A stretch of DNA of 64,000 nt from an uncultured Candidatus Melainabacteria bacterium (GCA_934717745.1 CAKUZB010000005.1:62001-126000), one strand, 5' to 3'; positions 52,224-60,516 are shown, numbered from the stretch's first letter. Notes: generated by a model not told the origin, from the sequence alone. Translations and numbers: made by a program.

Positions 52224-54044
52224 TTATGCAAGTGCTTGATTTGATACTTGATCTAACAAAGCAATTGTTTTTGGGAAGTATTGTTGTAAATATTGAGAAC
52301 GTATTGCCAACAATTCGTGAGTTTTTGGTGTTGTTAACAATGCGTTTGATTCTGCAATTGTTTCACCTAAACCACCTAGTTCACCGCCATAGTGAGTTAC
52401 TTTGTTGATAAAGTAATCGATGTGATCACGTTGAGTATCCGGAAACGCTTTATTGAAAGCAGTTCTTTCTTCATCATATGTTTTTTGAATTTCTTTATTT
52501 TCAGACATTGATTTAAACAATGTATTTTCGTATGCTTCATCACTTGAACCATCAACATCTCTAAAATCTCTGGCATGTCCTAATTCGTGCATAATTACGA
52601 ATAAATTAGAACCTGAGTGAATTGATTTGTCGCTTGGGTCATAATATGATTCTAAAACATCTTTACTTCCAACTAATTTTTTAGTTGATTGAGCAACCTT
52701 GAATAATTCTTCACCAGGCATTGCTTTCAATGATTTCAAAATTTCTTTTTTATTACCAGAAATTTGTTTATCAATTGAAATTGTTGCTCTACGTTTTTTA
52801 TTATTCATATCCATTACATTAACACTGTGTTGGTCAACTGTAATATCATATTTTTGGTCATTTTTTGTAGAAACAAAATGGTTATCATCAATTACTTCAA
52901 ATGTACTTGAATTATTCAAAAGAACTTTACCTTTTTTGTCTGTAATTTTGTAATCTACAATTCTGTTTCCTTTAGGGTCATCTTCATAAGAATATTCTGT
53001 TTTTGTACCGTCTAAAGAAACCATATTTTTAGTAATTTTTGTAATACCGGTTTTTTTATCAATTTTACCTTCACTTACAATGGTTTCTTTTCCTTTAGAA
53101 TCAACATATTTTATATCAAAAATACCGTTAACTTCTGAAGGTGCTGTATATTCTTTTCTTATTACTTTACCTGCTTTATCTTTAACAACTCTGATTTCGT
53201 GAGTTGCTGTAGGATAACCTTGATCATCAACAGATAATCTAACTTTTGAAGTTGTGTTATTTCTTAAATCATTTACTTTTTTAATTTGATAAATTTGACC
53301 TTTAGATTGATACAATGACATGTTTTCAATTGCTTCACGTTTCAAGTTTTTATCTAAAAGTTCTGTATTGATTTGATTATCTTTTGTAGATGCTTGAATT
53401 ACAAATTCATTTGTATCATAAGCATTACCATTGAAAACAATTTCTTTTAAGTTATTGCCCATTGCTTTTTCCATATCAAGAACTTTTGAAGAAACTTTAT
53501 CAATTTTACCTTCTAAAGTTGGAGTTACAGCAATAAGTGCAACGTTTTGACCAGACAATTGAGTTTTAATTAATGGTTTTGCTTCTTGTAATTTTTCAGA
53601 ACCGTAAGTAGTAGCAATATCTGCTAAGAATACAACTTCTTTATCTTTGTATTTACCTACATTTTTATTATTTTTCTTTGGTTCAACAGCAAATGTGGTT
53701 GTTACGTCTAAAACATCTTTCTTTCTTGATGCTAAATCAACAATAGTTTTACCTTTTAAGAAAGGTGTTGAAGCCAAAGATTTTACTGAATTCCATTTTT
53801 CAGGTTCATCGTTCAAAATTGCTTTTAAATTGTTCAAATCTTTTTTACCAAATTTTGGTACAGAGGTTTTACCTTTAACATTTTTAGATGCTTCTAAAGT
53901 TTTCATTGCATCATCAATATTAAAACCTTTTTTCTCAAAAGAATCAGGTGCTTGCTCAGGTAATTTTGTTTTTTCTGCTTTTTTTGATGGTCTTAATTTT
54001 GGAGCATTAACTTGACTTAAATTTTGAACATTCATGTCTGACAT
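52224..54044 (-). CDS. Putative zinc metallopeptidase, HELGHARD type (paralogue 1)
   Basis: The 606-residue protein has a basic, probably disordered N-terminus (residues 1-45), a helical region to about 180, and a long strand-rich middle with YD-type turns (DPKGNRIVDYKITDKKGKV). The C-terminal domain carries HELGHARD: H486, E487, H490. ETIAE (E561-E565) follows about 70 residues later as the expected third zinc ligand. HExxH plus a distal glutamate is the gluzincin plan, and HxxxHxxD with ExxAE resembles anthrax-lethal-factor-like (M34/ATLF) and Pro-Pro endopeptidase domains. No signal peptide. It is closely similar to the protein at 56256-58043. Confidence 0.78.
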   Translation of the reverse strand: MSDMNVQNLSQVNAPKLRPSKKAEKTKLPEQAPDSFEKKGFNIDDAMKTLEASKNVKGKTSVPKFGKKDLNNLKAILNDEPEKWNSVKSLASTPFLKGKTIVDLASRKKDVLDVTTTFAVEPKKNNKNVGKYKDKEVVFLADIATTYGSEKLQEAKPLIKTQLSGQNVALIAVTPTLEGKIDKVSSKVLDMEKAMGNNLKEIVFNGNAYDTNEFVIQASTKDNQINTELLDKNLKREAIENMSLYQSKGQIYQIKKVNDLRNNTTSKVRLSVDDQGYPTATHEIRVVKDKAGKVIRKEYTAPSEVNGIFDIKYVDSKGKETIVSEGKIDKKTGITKITKNMVSLDGTKTEYSYEDDPKGNRIVDYKITDKKGKVLLNNSSTFEVIDDNHFVSTKNDQKYDITVDQHSVNVMDMNNKKRRATISIDKQISGNKKEILKSLKAMPGEELFKVAQSTKKLVGSKDVLESYYDPSDKSIHSGSNLFVIMHELGHARDFRDVDGSSDEAYENTLFKSMSENKEIQKTYDEERTAFNKAFPDTQRDHIDYFINKVTHYGGELGGLGETIAESNALLTTPKTHELLAIRSQYLQQYFPKTIALLDQVSNQALA

Positions 54045-54399
54045 TTTTTATTATTCCTTCTTTCCTAATTAATTTTTCTGAAAAAAACCTTATATTCTTA
54101 CTATAGCATGAAAAAACGTCAAAATTTTATTTGCTATTCAAATAGCAATTGAAATTAAAATTTTTACAAAAATTTACAAAACAATGACAAAACTGTCACT
54201 CACGAATATAGTGATTTTTGTAACAGGTAATTTAATTTCTTTAAAAAATAGTTTCGTAAAATTTAAATCCTATAGTTTAATAAAATCACACAATAGAAAT
54301 ATAGTGAAAAAACACCTTAAGTAACAGTTATGTAAACATTTTTCTCGTGTTTTTGCTTGCAAGGGAGATTTTTCACTATTTGATTGATTAATTCACCCC
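54045..54399. other. Long AT-rich region upstream of metallopeptidase paralogue 1
   Basis: About 355 bp without a gene. It contains the palindrome TTGCTATT-CA-AATAGCAA (54131-54148, perfect 8+8) and two AATATAGTGA words near 54200 and 54298. On the minus strand TATAGT (54105-54100) preceded by TGC is a possible extended -10 for the metallopeptidase gene. A GGAAAGAAGGAA ribosome region precedes its ATG. The length suggests regulation or a long leader. Confidence 0.4.
54131..54148. promoter_or_regulatory. Perfect palindrome, operator candidate
   Basis: TTGCTATT and AATAGCAA are perfect arms with a CA centre, upstream of the putative metallopeptidase gene. The arm length and spacing fit a dimeric repressor site. 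No regulator can be named. Confidence 0.4.
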
Positions 54400-54492
54400 T
54401 TACAAAATTTTCATTTTTGTTGTTTTTAGTACTTGTTCACCACAAAAAGGACATACTTTTGTATCTTTTTTATTCCGTTTTACGAATTTACT
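54400..54492 (-). pseudogene. Fragment encoding half a zinc ribbon (CPFCGEQ)
   Basis: On the minus strand 54492-54400 is an open stretch without a start codon that reads SKFVKRNKKDTKVCPFCGEQ and then VLKTTKMKIL before a stop. The CPFCGEQ motif matches the first knuckle of the two zinc-ribbon membrane proteins just upstream. The second knuckle is missing. It overlaps the end of the 143-residue gene in another frame. It is most simply a decayed tail or remnant of a third paralogue. Confidence 0.4.
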
Positions 54493-54911
54493 TTATTAAT
54501 AAACAAATGTTTGTTTTTTAAAATTAAATTTCTTATATACAAGTCAAAACCAAGAAGCACAAGACCTATAACACCACCAATTAATAAATTAACAATACCA
54601 ATAATAAAATACCCAACGATACTTTCATATATTTTTGGAATAGTATCATCCTTACTAAGAATTTTTTTAGGTAATTTCCAATTTGTTATTGTTGCAACTA
54701 AATTCCATATTCCAGCAATAATACAAACTATGGAACAAATTTGTATTATTGCAATTATCAGCCACATTATATTTGAGGCTTTTTGGTAATCAGAAATTTT
54801 TGAAATGATATCTTTACTAGAATTATCATTTAACCACTCACCACAGTATTTACATTTTTGTGCGGTATAATTTATTTGTTCGCCACAAAATGGACAAATC
54901 TTTTTACACAT
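54480..54911 (-). CDS. Zinc-ribbon membrane protein (143 residues)
   Basis: The N-terminal knuckles CPFCGEQ and CKYCGEWLN (about residues 6-26) form a zinc ribbon of the short double-CxxC type. Two to three hydrophobic helices follow (about residues 47-72 and 95-125). Such zinc-ribbon membrane proteins often sense or scaffold, but no activity is known. It starts 4 bp after the stop of the larger zinc-ribbon gene, so they form an operon. Confidence 0.75.
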   Translation of the reverse strand: MCKKICPFCGEQINYTAQKCKYCGEWLNDNSSKDIISKISDYQKASNIMWLIIAIIQICSIVCIIAGIWNLVATITNWKLPKKILSKDDTIPKIYESIVGYFIIGIVNLLIGGVIGLVLLGFDLYIRNLILKNKHLFINKVNS

Positions 54912-54915
54912 TTGT

Positions 54916-55557
54916 TTATAATAAATCCTTATTTTTTACTGTTGTCATTATTTTTGATTTATATCTTCGAAGAAAATAATTTAAATAAAAAGATTGAAAA
55001 ACAAAAGTCATAAATTTATTACATTTTATTTTAATATTGTAAGTATCAAAAACATAATCTTCAATAATTTTTGCATATTTTATTTCTAAAATGCCAGTGA
55101 ATATAAAACATATCCAAAGCCCTATTAATGGTACTGGAGAAATCATGTTATTCATAAATAAATCCATTGTGTACCATATTGCAAAAATGAAACAAAAAGC
55201 AAATAATACCCAAATTGAGGTTGGATTAATAATTGGACTTTCAGTTTTTGTTAGCATATAGAAAATATTATATAATCTAATTTTACTATTTTGTTCTTTT
55301 TTTATTGGAGATATAAACCAATAAATTTGTGCTAAATAAAAAGATAATAACACGGTAATTAAAACAAGTATCCAGTTTGAATAAAACTTAATGTTAGCCA
55401 AAATATCATCTTCTTTTAGAATATTCTCGTTTGATTGAACATCTTTAAATTGCAATTCATTTTTGTTGTTGTTTAACCATTCACCACAGTGTTTGCATTT
55501 TGTAGCAGATACATTTATTTCTTCACCACAAAACGGACAATTTTTAATTTCGCTCAT
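54916..55557 (-). CDS. Zinc-ribbon membrane protein (213 residues)
   Basis: A zinc ribbon with CPFCGEE and CKHCGEWLN (about residues 7-28) is followed by an Asn/Glu linker and four or five hydrophobic helices, ending in a basic Lys/Arg-rich tail. The ribbon closely resembles that of the adjacent 143-residue protein, so the two probably arose by duplication or domain sharing. It is divergent from the XRE regulator at 55714, and the shared region contains inverted repeats. Function unknown. Confidence 0.75.
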   Translation of the reverse strand: MSEIKNCPFCGEEINVSATKCKHCGEWLNNNKNELQFKDVQSNENILKEDDILANIKFYSNWILVLITVLLSFYLAQIYWFISPIKKEQNSKIRLYNIFYMLTKTESPIINPTSIWVLFAFCFIFAIWYTMDLFMNNMISPVPLIGLWICFIFTGILEIKYAKIIEDYVFDTYNIKIKCNKFMTFVFQSFYLNYFLRRYKSKIMTTVKNKDLL

Positions 55558-55628
55558 TTTTAATTCCTTTCAAATTTTTATTAATATACATAATAAAAGA
55601 ATACTAATATAAAAAAGTGATAATTGCA

Positions 55629-55712
55629 ACACCTTTTATTAATACAAATATTGTCATAGTTACCGTGTTTACTTTTTGGTAATTAGTTAAAAATAAAGTA
55701 AATAAAGGGTGT
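55629..55712. promoter_or_regulatory. Nested inverted repeats between zinc-ribbon operon and XRE gene
   Basis: ACACCTTTTATT (55629-55640) faces AATAAAGGGTGT (55701-55712), 11 of 12 matching. Inside them TTACC (55660-55664) faces GGTAA (55678-55682) with a 13-nt spacer. They occupy the shared promoter region and are good candidates for binding by the XRE protein. Confidence 0.45.
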
Positions 55713-55713
55713 C

Positions 55714-56067
55714 ATGAATAACAAGGACTTTGGTAAAAATTTAAGAAATTTAAGAAAAGCAAAAGGCTTTACTCAAGAAGTATTGGCTGAAAAAGCAGAA
55801 ATTGATGAAAAACATTTGTCTAGAATAGAAAATGGAAAATATTTTCCTACATACTCAACACTCTCAAAGTTGCTAAATGCTCTTGATGTTTCTCTTGAAG
55901 AAACAGGCTTAGAACTAGAAAATGTGGAAGAAAATAAAAATCAAATATACATAAAAGCAATACAAATACTAAATAGTGCATCGAATGATATTGAATTGAA
56001 TTGTTATCTAGAAAGTTTAAAATCTACTCAAAAAAATATAAAATCATTAAAAAAGAAAAAAGTCTAA
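55714..56067 (+). CDS. XRE-family transcriptional regulator
   Basis: Residues 1-65 are a Cro/C1 helix-turn-helix: FGKNLRNLRKAKGFTQEVLA, then EKAEIDEKHLSRIENGKYFPT, followed by YSTLSKLLNALDVSLEETGLE. The 50-residue tail is charged and probably a dimer helix (LESLKSTQKNIKSLKKKKV). It is divergent from the zinc-ribbon membrane operon and lies just before the small RNA gene, so both are potential targets. AGGGTG near the ATG is a weak, close ribosome site. Confidence 0.88.
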   Translation: MNNKDFGKNLRNLRKAKGFTQEVLAEKAEIDEKHLSRIENGKYFPTYSTLSKLLNALDVSLEETGLELENVEENKNQIYIKAIQILNSASNDIELNCYLESLKSTQKNIKSLKKKKV

Positions 56068-56114
56068 GACAGAACAAGGAAACCCTTGTTTAAAACCTGT
56101 TCAAAATCGCCCAT

Positions 56115-56142
56115 TTGAAAATTATAAAAAATACGATATAAT
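56115..56142 (+). promoter_or_regulatory. Sigma-70-type promoter of the small RNA
   Basis: TTGAAA (56115-56120), 16 nt, TATAAT (56137-56142, exact -10 consensus). Initiation near 56149-56151 places the 5' end exactly at the first hairpin of the RNA. Confidence 0.8.
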
Positions 56143-56149
56143 AAAGATA

Positions 56150-56229
56150 TGGGACGATAGATGTCAACTATCATGTCCTGATTACGAAGTTAAATGGGCA
56201 TTCAACTTTTTGGTTGGGTGTCCCTTTTT
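56150..56229 (+). ncRNA. Orphan structured small RNA, about 80 nt
   Basis: The gene is defined by a strong promoter, two hairpins and a terminator, with no open frame. Hairpin 1 (56151-56179): GGAC and GTCC outside, GATAG and CTATC inside, loop ATGTCAA, AT bulge. A single-stranded stretch (GATTACGAAGTTAAAT) follows. Hairpin 2 is the terminator: GGGCATTCAAC (56196-56206) with GTTGGGTG-T-CCC (56213-56224), two G.U pairs and one bulge, then TTTTT. It lies between the XRE gene and the convergent second metallopeptidase gene. I do not recognise the family. It is too short and isolated to be a riboswitch for a gene on its own strand. Confidence 0.7.
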
Positions 56230-56255
56230 ATTATGTATATGATTAAAAATAAAAT

Positions 56256-58043
56256 CTATTGGTTTAATTTTTGTTCTAAAACTGCAATTGTGCGTGGGAA
56301 GTTTTGTTGCAAGTATTGAGAACGTATTGCCAATGGTTCATAAGATTTACCTTCTGACAAAATTGCGTTTGATTCTGCAATTGTTTCACTCAAGCCACCT
56401 GTTTCACCGCCATAATGGTTTAATGTATTCATAAAGTAATCCATATGTTCTCTTTGTGTATCAGGATATGCTTTAAAAAATGCTTGTTTTTCTTCTTCAA
56501 AGGCTTTGTTTACATCTTTATCCATTGTAAGAGATTTTTTCATAGATTCTTCAATATTTTTCAAATCATCATCTACATCACGATAATCTCTTGCATGTCC
56601 TAATTCGTGCAAGAACAAAAATTCATCGCTACCTGATGAAATAGAACGGCAAGAACCGTTATAATATGAATCAAGTGGGTCATTTATGCTTTCTAAAAAG
56701 TCCACCGTTTCGCCAAGTTTGATTAATTCTTCACCTGGAAATTGTTTCAATGTAGAAAGTAATTGTTTTTTATCTCCAATAAAGTTATCTTTTGCAGTAA
56801 ATTTTGCTTTTTTATTTTTGTCTTGTAAACTTTGTGCTGAAATTTCATTCTCATTTACGTTAATTTCATACATATCATTTCCTTTTGAAGAAATAAATTT
56901 ATTTTCATTTATAATTTCAAAAGTTTGACTTTTATTTAAAAGAATTTTACCGTTTTTATCTGTAATTTTGTAATCCACAATACGATTGCCTTGTGGGTCA
57001 TTTTCATATAAATATTGAGTTCTGACCCCTTCAGGTGAAGTCATATCTTTTTTAATCGAAACAATGCCTGTTTTCTTATCAATTTTACCTGAAGAAAGTA
57101 CTTTTTGTTTACCTTCCGGAGTTTTTCTCACAATATCGTAAACACCATTTACTTGTGAATGAGATGTATATTCGTAATATTTAACTTTGTCATTTTTATC
57201 TTTTACAATTCTAACTTCGTTTTCAAAAACAGGTCTGCCAACCTCTTTGTCCTCACGCAAAGTAACCTTAGAAACAGTATTATTTCTAAAATCTGTTGAT
57301 TTTTTTACAAAATATTTTTTGCCGTTTTTGTTAGTAAAACTTGTTGTATCTTCAATTGCTTCTTGTTTTAAATTTTTATCTAAAATTGCTTTCTTCTCAT
57401 TATCACCTTGCAATTTTGCAGTCAAATCGTAAGCATCTTTTTCATATCTGTTTCGAGTGAAAGAAACTTCTTCCAAATCTTTTCCGGCAACTTTTTCCAT
57501 TTCAAGAATTTTTTCTGATACTTTATCTAAATTCGGAATATTAGGAGTTTGAGTTAATAAAACAATATTTTTTACCGATAATTTTGTTTTTGTCAAAGGT
57601 AAAGATTTTTTCAAATCCTCCGGCATTAATTTATCTGTAAATTGCATCATTTCTTTACCGGAATATTTATAACTTCCTTTTTCATCTTTAATTTCTGCAA
57701 TTTGAGTAAGTGTATTTAAATGTTCTAACGGTTTTGAAGCCATTAAATATACAAAATCACCTTTGATATTTGGATTATTTGCTAATTTTGAAACAGAATC
57801 CCATTTTTTAGGTTCGCCTTTTAAACTATTTTCAATCTTAATCAATTGGTTGCGTTCAAATTTCTTTTTACCGTTTTCTAAACGAACATCAGAAAGAATT
57901 TTCATAGATTTATCAAGGTCAAAATTTTCTTTTGAACTTTCAAAACTATCTGATTTCATCGGTTTTGTTGCGTAATTTGTAACGGCTTTTTTACCTGTAA
58001 ATACCGGGTTTAAACTGTAATTTGTAATTTGTTGAATTTGCAT
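56256..58043 (-). CDS. Putative zinc metallopeptidase, HELGHARD type (paralogue 2)
   Basis: The 595-residue protein shares the whole plan of the one at 52224-54044: a polar N-terminus without signal peptide, a helical region, a strand-rich middle (DPQGNRIVDYKITDKNGKI) and a C-terminal gluzincin-like domain. The active site is HELGHARD with H479, E480 and H483. SETIAESNA about 70 residues later supplies the expected glutamate. Conservation is strongest around the active site and at the extreme C-terminus (PLAIRSQYLQQNFPRTIAVL against LLAIRSQYLQQYFPKTIALL). Substrate is unknown; a secreted effector or a protease of the cell's own proteins are both possible. Confidence 0.78.
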   Translation of the reverse strand: MQIQQITNYSLNPVFTGKKAVTNYATKPMKSDSFESSKENFDLDKSMKILSDVRLENGKKKFERNQLIKIENSLKGEPKKWDSVSKLANNPNIKGDFVYLMASKPLEHLNTLTQIAEIKDEKGSYKYSGKEMMQFTDKLMPEDLKKSLPLTKTKLSVKNIVLLTQTPNIPNLDKVSEKILEMEKVAGKDLEEVSFTRNRYEKDAYDLTAKLQGDNEKKAILDKNLKQEAIEDTTSFTNKNGKKYFVKKSTDFRNNTVSKVTLREDKEVGRPVFENEVRIVKDKNDKVKYYEYTSHSQVNGVYDIVRKTPEGKQKVLSSGKIDKKTGIVSIKKDMTSPEGVRTQYLYENDPQGNRIVDYKITDKNGKILLNKSQTFEIINENKFISSKGNDMYEINVNENEISAQSLQDKNKKAKFTAKDNFIGDKKQLLSTLKQFPGEELIKLGETVDFLESINDPLDSYYNGSCRSISSGSDEFLFLHELGHARDYRDVDDDLKNIEESMKKSLTMDKDVNKAFEEEKQAFFKAYPDTQREHMDYFMNTLNHYGGETGGLSETIAESNAILSEGKSYEPLAIRSQYLQQNFPRTIAVLEQKLNQ

Positions 58044-58207
58044 AAATAAAATACCTTATGCTAGTTTTAAATCCGGTAAAAAATTAATTTGCCATGTGTG
58101 TTACAAATTGATACAAATAAATTTTTGTTTTTTATTTTTAAAATTTGTTGGGTTTCACCCAATCTACAAAAAAATGTAAATAAAATTTTCTGTTGAAATT
58201 TACATTT

Positions 58208-58291
58208 ACAGTCCGTTAATGAAACGACATCAGAGTCGGCATTGTTTGAGCGAAGCGAGTTTGACGACTTTTGGTTGAATTAACGGACTGT
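58208..58291. repeat. 84-bp palindromic element
   Basis: ACAGTCCGTTAAT (58208-58220) and ATTAACGGACTGT (58279-58291) are perfect 13-bp arms. Inside, AGTCG (58234-58238) faces CGACT (58265-58269), and the tip contains GAGCGAAGCGAG, itself partly symmetrical. The GC content is higher than in the surroundings. The form is that of REP or MITE-like intergenic palindromes or of a structured RNA. No second copy is seen in this window. Confidence 0.65.
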
Positions 58292-58315
58292 TTTTGATTT
58301 GCGTGTTTCTTTTTC

Positions 58316-58365
58316 TTTATTCGTTCTTTTTCTTTGCATCGCAACAAAGAAAAAGAATGAATAAA
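58316..58365. repeat. 21-bp inverted repeat hairpin
   Basis: A pyrimidine-rich arm (58316-58336, ending TTCTTTTTCTTTG) pairs with 58345-58365 (CAAAGAAAAAGAATGAATAAA) over 21 bp with one G.U, loop CATCGCAA. It lies 24 bp beyond the 84-bp palindrome and no T run follows, so it is not an ordinary terminator. Confidence 0.65.
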
Positions 58366-58440
58366 TAAAGATTTCAAAGAAATGTTGCATAAATAAGTCA
58401 TTAAGACACATTCAATTTATTTGGTTTCAAACAGAAATAC

Positions 58441-58475
58441 AACGGCGGATTTGGTTAAAAACCAAATCCGCCGTT
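58441..58475. terminator. Perfect 16-bp hairpin after the third metallopeptidase gene
   Basis: AACGGCGGATTTGGTT (58441-58456) and AACCAAATCCGCCGTT (58460-58475) are perfect arms with an AAA loop, 21 bp after the stop at 58497. The T run is weak on both strands, but the position and strength suggest a terminator. Confidence 0.65.
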
Positions 58476-58496
58476 AAAAGTTATTTTATTTAAAAA

Positions 58497-60389
58497 TTAC
58501 TTAGTAAGTTCTTCTTCTAAAGGTGATTCAACTACACCGTTAAGAGTTTTATTTACTTCTCTTAAGTTTTTAGCAACAGCCTCATTTTTTTCGCCCCACT
58601 TGAAGTTTTCATTTACAAAATCTTCAGCAGTTTTCATATCACCTGACAATTGAACTTTAATGATTTCTGTAAGCATTTTCTTTGCTGTTGGAACCATTTT
58701 TTCTAAATTAACAGAAATTTTGCCTTCATCACTAACGTCAATTGCACCTTCTTTCATAAAGTAATTTGCTTGCATTACTGAACGAACTCTATGTGCTTGA
58801 TCCATTGTTGGTTTTGATTTTAAGAATGTATTTGTTGCAAAATTAACCAAAATTTGGTCTTTTTGTTCCGGAGTATACATTCCTACATTTACTAAATCAT
58901 CTAAAAATGATAAAGAACCCATATCTGCTTTGTTTTCTTCAATAATATTTCTATATTTTCCTAAACCTTCATCACCTTCTTTTGGTCCAAGAGAGTGAGC
59001 ATTTTCATGTCCAATAGTAAACCAATGGTCTGCTTCTTCATTATACAATTTATGGAATTTAGGATCTAATACTGCATCTAAACGTTTTTGAATTTTTTCC
59101 GGTTGAGATGTAGAACGAATTTGCCTATGGTAAACATTTCTTCTTCCACCACCTATTGTTAATGACATTTTATCGCCATTTGGTAAGTTTTCAGCCAATG
59201 TAACACCGCCTCTATATGCACCGCCATCACCTGACAAAGAAATTAAATCAACATCAACCATTGTTTGTTTTGCATCACCTGAAGATGAAATTGTTTGTTT
59301 ATATTGGTCTGCTAGAGGCATATATTCTGCTAACATTGGTAAGTATTTTTTAATTGCTAACAAATCCTCTGTACCTTTTTTATTAACAATTCCGACACGA
59401 CAACCTAAAGAATCTTTAGATTGCGGAACAATACCTGCATCATTCAACATTTTATTTAATTTTGGATTTTCCATAACTGTGCCTGTCATTCTGTCAGCAT
59501 ATTGTTCACGAGTTATTGTGTATTCTAACGGGGTATCTTGCAATTCAGCCCATTTTTTATCTGCGACTGCATCTAGCATTGGGTCTGCCTTTCTTAATGC
59601 CTTTGATTGTAACTTCAAATATTCATTAAAATCTTTGTTTGTTGAAGTTTCTGCCGCTTTATCTAATTCATCAGCAATTTGTGTAAATTCTTCTTTGAAT
59701 TTATCGCAATAATCAACCGCTTTTAATTTTTTACCATCTCTTTCAACAATTGAACGTTGATTTAAAATTTTACCAACTTCTTCTGTTTCACCGTCTTCCA
59801 ACATATTTATTAAAATATTATGAAATTCTTCTTTTTCTAAATCTGCCGGATAGAATGCTTTTCCGGGTAAATCTTTTTGACCTTTTGCAAGAGTAACCAT
59901 ATTTGATTCCATATCAATACCGGAAATACCTTTTTGTGCATTGAATAATCTCAATGACATTTCAGCATTTTTATTACCTTTTGCAGTTTCTTTTTCCAAA
60001 TAATCCTTAAACGCAAGATTTTTTTCATTATCCATCTTCATATAAACTGTATCCATTATTTTTGCAGTTTTTGCAAGATGTTTAAGTGCTTGTTTATCAC
60101 CTTCTGCAAGATTTGCGTATTCTTTTGAATCTGATTTCAAAAGAACTTTAGGTGCTAAAAAGTCTTTATTTGTTCTTTTTTCTAATTCTTCTGTTGATAA
60201 ATTTAACTCAAATTTTTCTGCTGGTTTACTCATAACATTCACCTTATTAATATTTGCTGTTGCTGAAAGATTATCCATTACAACACCTGATAAATCTTTT
60301 GTTTCTGTTTTTGAACTTTCTGTTTTTGATGCAGAAACTTTTGATTGTACAGGCATTTTAACCTTTACATCATTGTTTACGTTTGACAT
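58497..60389 (-). CDS. Putative M49-like zinc metallopeptidase
   Basis: The 630-residue protein has a Ser/Lys/Val-rich N-terminus without signal peptide. A large helical body carries the active-site stretch HWFTIGHENAHSLGPKEG (H461, E462, H465), then GKYRNIIEENKADMGSL (E484 or E485 as third ligand). An HExxH followed by a (E)ExxAD segment about 20 residues on is the pattern of bacterial dipeptidyl-peptidase III (M49)-like proteins. The segment GGGRRNVYHRQIRS upstream of the site also fits that group. It is not obviously homologous to the two HELGHARD proteins but lies beside them. TATAAT at 60436-60431 is the likely -10. Confidence 0.75.
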   Translation of the reverse strand: MSNVNNDVKVKMPVQSKVSASKTESSKTETKDLSGVVMDNLSATANINKVNVMSKPAEKFELNLSTEELEKRTNKDFLAPKVLLKSDSKEYANLAEGDKQALKHLAKTAKIMDTVYMKMDNEKNLAFKDYLEKETAKGNKNAEMSLRLFNAQKGISGIDMESNMVTLAKGQKDLPGKAFYPADLEKEEFHNILINMLEDGETEEVGKILNQRSIVERDGKKLKAVDYCDKFKEEFTQIADELDKAAETSTNKDFNEYLKLQSKALRKADPMLDAVADKKWAELQDTPLEYTITREQYADRMTGTVMENPKLNKMLNDAGIVPQSKDSLGCRVGIVNKKGTEDLLAIKKYLPMLAEYMPLADQYKQTISSSGDAKQTMVDVDLISLSGDGGAYRGGVTLAENLPNGDKMSLTIGGGRRNVYHRQIRSTSQPEKIQKRLDAVLDPKFHKLYNEEADHWFTIGHENAHSLGPKEGDEGLGKYRNIIEENKADMGSLSFLDDLVNVGMYTPEQKDQILVNFATNTFLKSKPTMDQAHRVRSVMQANYFMKEGAIDVSDEGKISVNLEKMVPTAKKMLTEIIKVQLSGDMKTAEDFVNENFKWGEKNEAVAKNLREVNKTLNGVVESPLEEELTK

Positions 60390-60477
60390 ATAGTCTTACC
60401 CCTTTTTAAAATAATACTTCTGTGGTTCTGATTATACTACATTTTTCGTAGTTTTAAAAGTATTTTTTAACTTTTAT

Positions 60478-60508
60478 AAAAAAAACTCTGCCAAAATTGG
60501 CAGAGTTT
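60478..60508 (-). terminator. Rho-independent terminator after the 74-residue gene
   Basis: AAACTCTGCC (60483-60492) pairs perfectly with GGCAGAGTTT (60499-60508) over a 6-nt loop, and the minus strand continues with eight T (A run at 60478-60485). It lies 9 bp after the stop at 60517. Confidence 0.88.
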
Positions 60509-60516
60509 CTAAACTT

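Noticed and set aside
58216..58401. 61-codon open frame on the minus strand
   Set aside because: It runs through two inverted repeats, has no ribosome site and a low-complexity Lys/Arg product; it is a by-product of the palindromes.
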